Shown here: positions 7,063 to 8,960 of the stretch, one piece after another
Position numbering within the stretch: position 1 is the stretch's first letter
Layout of the letters: each line of letters opens with the position of its first letter
NCBI GenBank assembly: GCA_016931085.1
Contig: JAFGFO010000016.1
Location: 1 to 8,960, forward strand
DNA length: 8,960 nucleotides
Direction: 5' to 3'
Origin: Thermoflexales bacterium
GTDB taxonomy: Bacteria > Chloroflexota > Anaerolineae > Fen-1058
Notes under the pieces: model-generated
The model's input: the letters and a program-made list of their open reading frames with translations, nothing else
Database searches by the model: none
Told to the model about the DNA's origin: nothing
Translations under genes and position numbers: made by a program

Positions 7063-8538
7063 TCATGGCCAGGGGATCTGGGGAACGCGACAGAAATTGA
7101 CGTCCATGGCCGTCAATCGAGGCCCGTGCGCCCCCAGGCGGAGGCGGTACTCGTCCCAATGACGGCGGGCTCCCGGCGACCAGCCGATCTCGGCGTGGCC
7201 AGGCAGGCGTGGAAAGGCCATGAATTCGATGTCGCCGATGCTCTGGAGCGTCTCTGACCAAAGCGGCGCTTCCAGGCCGACTATGTGACTTTCCGGCACA
7301 TCCTCCAGGTACGCAGCCGGATCCCAGTTATACGCCTGCTCCACGCTGACGCGCCCGGCCCACTCCAGGCCCAGGGTTGTGGAAACATCGTATTTCATGT
7401 CCAGGTAAGCCTTGGACGCCGGGGACATGATCACTTGTGCGCCTCGCCGCACGGCCTCTTGAACCGCGGCGTAAGTCGCGCCACGATTCCAAAATTGCAC
7501 GATCGAGCTGGGATCCAGATCGACCTGCGCGATCTCTTGCCAACCTATCATGTGTTTGCCAGCGGCTCGCACGAGCGCTTCGACTCGCTTGATGAAACGC
7601 TTATAATCGGCGGGTGCTGTCGCTGTGGCCTCGTCGCCTCCAATGTGGATATAAGGCCCCGGTGTGAGCGCGGCCAGCTCCCCAATGACGTCTTGCACAA
7701 AGGTATAGGTAATATCTTTGTCGGTGCAGAGCGAGCTGAACCCGACCTGGGCGCCGGTGTACAGCGGCGGCGCCTCACCCTTGCAGGCAAGCTCCGCGTA
7801 CGATGCCAGGGCGGCATGGGTGTGGCCAGGCATGTCGATTTCGGGGACGATGGTCACGTAGCGGCTTTGGGCATAGGCGACCAGCTCGGCATAGTCGGCC
7901 TGGGTATAATAGCCTCCACGCCCATTTCCGACCTCGGTGCTGCCCCCGTGCGTCGCCAGCTTGGGCCAGGCGTTGATCATCAGCCGCCAGCCCTGGTCGT
8001 CGGAAAGGTGGAGGTGAAAACGATTGAGCTTGTAGTAGGCTGCCAGGTCGATGCAGCGTTTGACGACGTCGGGGCGAAAAAAGTGCCTGGCCACGTCCAG
8101 CATGACGCCGCGCCAGGCAAAGCGCGGATAGTCCCTGATCACCCCGGTGTCTATCTGCCAGGGCCCCGCCTGGCGTGTGGAGCACTCGATCGCGGGCGGC
8201 AGCAATTGCCGGATGGTCTGCAACCCCCTGAAGAATCCGGCCGGCCGGTAAGCAGCCAGGGTCAGCAGTTCCGACGTGATCGTTAACTCGTAACCCTCCT
8301 CTCCCAGATCCGCATCGCCTCGAGTGGTGAGATACACATTCCCGCTGGCGGGCGCTTCCGTCGTCGCCATCACGCGCATCTTGTAGCTCGTGGCGGGACG
8401 GAGTTTGTCCGCCAGGTATTGGCCGATAGCCATCAACTCGGCGGTTCCAGGTTCAACCGAGATGTGGGTATTGGCCGTCAGGACAAACTGCCCCCCTGTC
8501 GGTATGACCGAAACGGGTAAGGGGATCAGATCATTCAT
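7063..8538 (-). CDS. GH20 beta-N-acetylhexosaminidase
   Basis: A complete 491-residue exo-glycosidase that should remove terminal beta-linked GlcNAc or GalNAc from chitin-derived, peptidoglycan or glycan fragments. Residues 1-130 form the GH20b domain (YELTITSELLTLAAYRPAG, then FFRGLQTIRQLL). The TIM barrel follows: AWRGVMLDVARHF with Arg143 that holds the sugar, FHLHLSDDQGWR (174-185), VPEIDMPGHTHA (231-242), and the catalytic pair Asp302-Glu303 in HIGGDEA, used for substrate-assisted catalysis. Later conserved points are GWQE (332-335), QFW (348-350) and GLEAPLWSET (421-430). No signal peptide is seen, so the enzyme is probably cytoplasmic and acts on imported sugars. The ATG at 8538 follows a purine-rich GAGAAAG. 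Nothing essential looks missing. The broken fused gene begins 32 bp downstream and may be co-transcribed; no transporter or other sugar gene is next to it. Confidence 0.95.
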   Translation of the reverse strand: MNDLIPLPVSVIPTGGQFVLTANTHISVEPGTAELMAIGQYLADKLRPATSYKMRVMATTEAPASGNVYLTTRGDADLGEEGYELTITSELLTLAAYRPAGFFRGLQTIRQLLPPAIECSTRQAGPWQIDTGVIRDYPRFAWRGVMLDVARHFFRPDVVKRCIDLAAYYKLNRFHLHLSDDQGWRLMINAWPKLATHGGSTEVGNGRGGYYTQADYAELVAYAQSRYVTIVPEIDMPGHTHAALASYAELACKGEAPPLYTGAQVGFSSLCTDKDITYTFVQDVIGELAALTPGPYIHIGGDEATATAPADYKRFIKRVEALVRAAGKHMIGWQEIAQVDLDPSSIVQFWNRGATYAAVQEAVRRGAQVIMSPASKAYLDMKYDVSTTLGLEWAGRVSVEQAYNWDPAAYLEDVPESHIVGLEAPLWSETLQSIGDIEFMAFPRLPGHAEIGWSPGARRHWDEYRLRLGAHGPRLTAMDVNFCRVPQIPWP

Positions 8539-8571
8539 GCTCTTTCTCGCAACAGGCTATGCCAATAACCC

Positions 8572-8600
8572 ATTATAGTCCAAAATGGCGAAAAGAAAAA
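8572..8600 (-). promoter_or_regulatory. promoter of the GH20 gene
   Basis: On the minus strand a perfect TATAAT (8572-8577) lies 33 bases before the GH20 ATG. Seventeen bases upstream is only a T-rich TTTTTC (8595-8600), a poor -35 box that is also the U-tract of the tRNA terminator. The gene therefore seems to have its own start, weak or activator-dependent. Confidence 0.5.
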
Positions 8601-8642
8601 GGCTTGCCGGGATTCGAAGCGAATCCTGAGGCAAACCTTTTT
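8591..8642 (-). terminator. intrinsic terminator after tRNA-Asn
   Basis: Paired arms are GGATTCG (8610-8616) with CGAATCC (8620-8626) around a 3-base loop, then GGCTTGCC (8601-8608) with GGCAAACC (8630-8637) below a small 1x3 internal loop, then AAAAA/TTTTT. On the minus-strand RNA, the single mismatch (8603/8635) becomes a G-U pair and the stem is followed by UUUUUCUUUU, so it is best suited to stopping transcription that comes from the tRNA. The A-tract/T-tract symmetry would also allow some termination in the other direction, where no gene is seen. Confidence 0.8.
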
Positions 8643-8649
8643 GACACTG

Positions 8650-8722
<73 letters not shown>

Positions 8723-8730
8723 ATGAACCA

Positions 8731-8758
8731 CAGCTAGATGAGCTGCCTCATCTAGCTG
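8731..8758 (-). other. perfect 12-bp hairpin in the tRNA-Asn leader
   Basis: CAGCTAGATGAG (8731-8742) and CTCATCTAGCTG (8747-8758) are exact reverse complements around a 4-base loop. From the -10 box at 8763-8768, transcription should begin at about 8756-8757, so the RNA would start with the base of this stem, followed by about 8 unpaired bases and the mature tRNA 5' end at 8722. There is no T-run on either side, so it is not an intrinsic terminator. Confidence 0.7.
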
Positions 8759-8762
8759 CCGT

Positions 8763-8790
8763 ATTATACACAATTTGGGTAATTCGTCAA
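8763..8790 (-). promoter_or_regulatory. strong sigma70-type promoter of tRNA-Asn
   Basis: On the minus strand, TTGACG (8785-8790) is followed after 16 bases by a perfect TATAAT (8763-8768). This is the best promoter in the window and is placed to drive the tRNA about 35 bases downstream. Confidence 0.8.
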
Positions 8791-8796
8791 ATCCGG

Positions 8797-8815
8797 GGGA
8801 TTCGAAGCGAATCCC
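8797..8815. repeat. 19-bp palindrome after the sigma factor stop, second copy in the tRNA terminator
   Basis: GGGATTCG (8797-8804) and CGAATCCC (8808-8815) pair around AAG, starting one base after the TAA of the sigma gene. The inner 17 bases, GGATTCGAAGCGAATCC, recur exactly at 8610-8626 as the top of the tRNA terminator. This upstream copy is followed by CCGGATTTGACG rather than a T-run, so it is not a standard intrinsic terminator, though it could protect the 3' end of the sigma message. Confidence 0.65.
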
Positions 8816-8960
8816 TTATACCAAGTAGTCGCGCAGCTTGCGGCTGCGGTAGGGGTGGCGCAGTTTGCGGAGTGCCTTGGACTCGATCTGGCGCACGCGC
8901 TCGCGCGTGACGCCCAGCAGTTGCCCGACTTCTTCCAGCGTGTGCCCCTGCCCGTCCTTC
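8816..8960 (-). CDS. rpoD: RpoD-type primary sigma factor, C-terminal end only
   Basis: The last 47 codons of a sigma70 family protein run from the window edge to a TAA at 8816-8818. They encode region 4.2, the helix-turn-helix that reads the -35 box: [20 protein letters not shown] followed by [21 protein letters not shown]. The pattern [28 protein letters not shown] at the very C-terminus is typical of housekeeping RpoD/SigA; an alternative sigma of the same group cannot be excluded without the rest. The -35 boxes seen nearby (TTGACG) agree with its usual recognition sequence. The first complete codon begins at 8959. Confidence 0.9.
   Translation of the reverse strand, partial: KDGQGHTLEEVGQLLGVTRERVRQIESKALRKLRHPYRSRKLRDYLV

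Noticed and set aside
8731..8758. Hairpin as terminator of the sigma factor gene
   Set aside because: There is no T-run on either side, and it lies downstream of a strong promoter that would then be blocked.

Overview
The window is GC-rich and densely coded. Apart from a glycosyltransferase at the left edge, every gene lies on the minus strand. The housekeeping sigma factor tail, the fused transporter-like/spermidine-synthase protein, the HyfE/NuoK-like protein and the heptamer repeats together suggest a Chloroflexota (Anaerolineae-like) bacterium. This is an inference from protein style; no 16S or other decisive marker is present.

Layout, right to left in the direction of most transcription: the last 47 codons of an RpoD-type sigma factor (8816-8960), a short palindrome directly after its stop, a strong promoter (8763-8790), a 12-bp perfect hairpin in the leader, tRNA-Asn(GTT) (8650-8722) and its intrinsic terminator (about 8591-8642). 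Next come a GH20 beta-N-acetylhexosaminidase with its own -10 box (7063-8538) and a broken fused membrane/spermidine-synthase-like gene (5255-7030) with two frame changes and an apparent internal deletion. After these lies a three-gene membrane module related to complex I / Mrp / Hyf antiporter subunits: L-like 3481-5187, K/HyfE-like 2661-3332 and N-like 1234-2664. Its last gene converges on, and overlaps by 22 bp, the end of a plus-strand GT4 glycosyltransferase (2-1255, truncated by the window edge).

The most unusual content is the membrane module. It has no hydrophilic (NADH, quinone or hydrogenase) subunits beside it. Its two large subunits keep the family fold landmarks but have lost the Glu and Lys residues that normally carry protons, and the N-like subunit contains no lysine at all. 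Secondary points are a heptamer repeat (NCGYAAA) present as three tandem units at two places, one inside the glycosyltransferase reading frame and one in the promoter region of the membrane module, and the perfect hairpin at the expected 5' end of the tRNA-Asn precursor.

There is no gene-free stretch longer than about 150 bases. The largest gap is 3333-3480.
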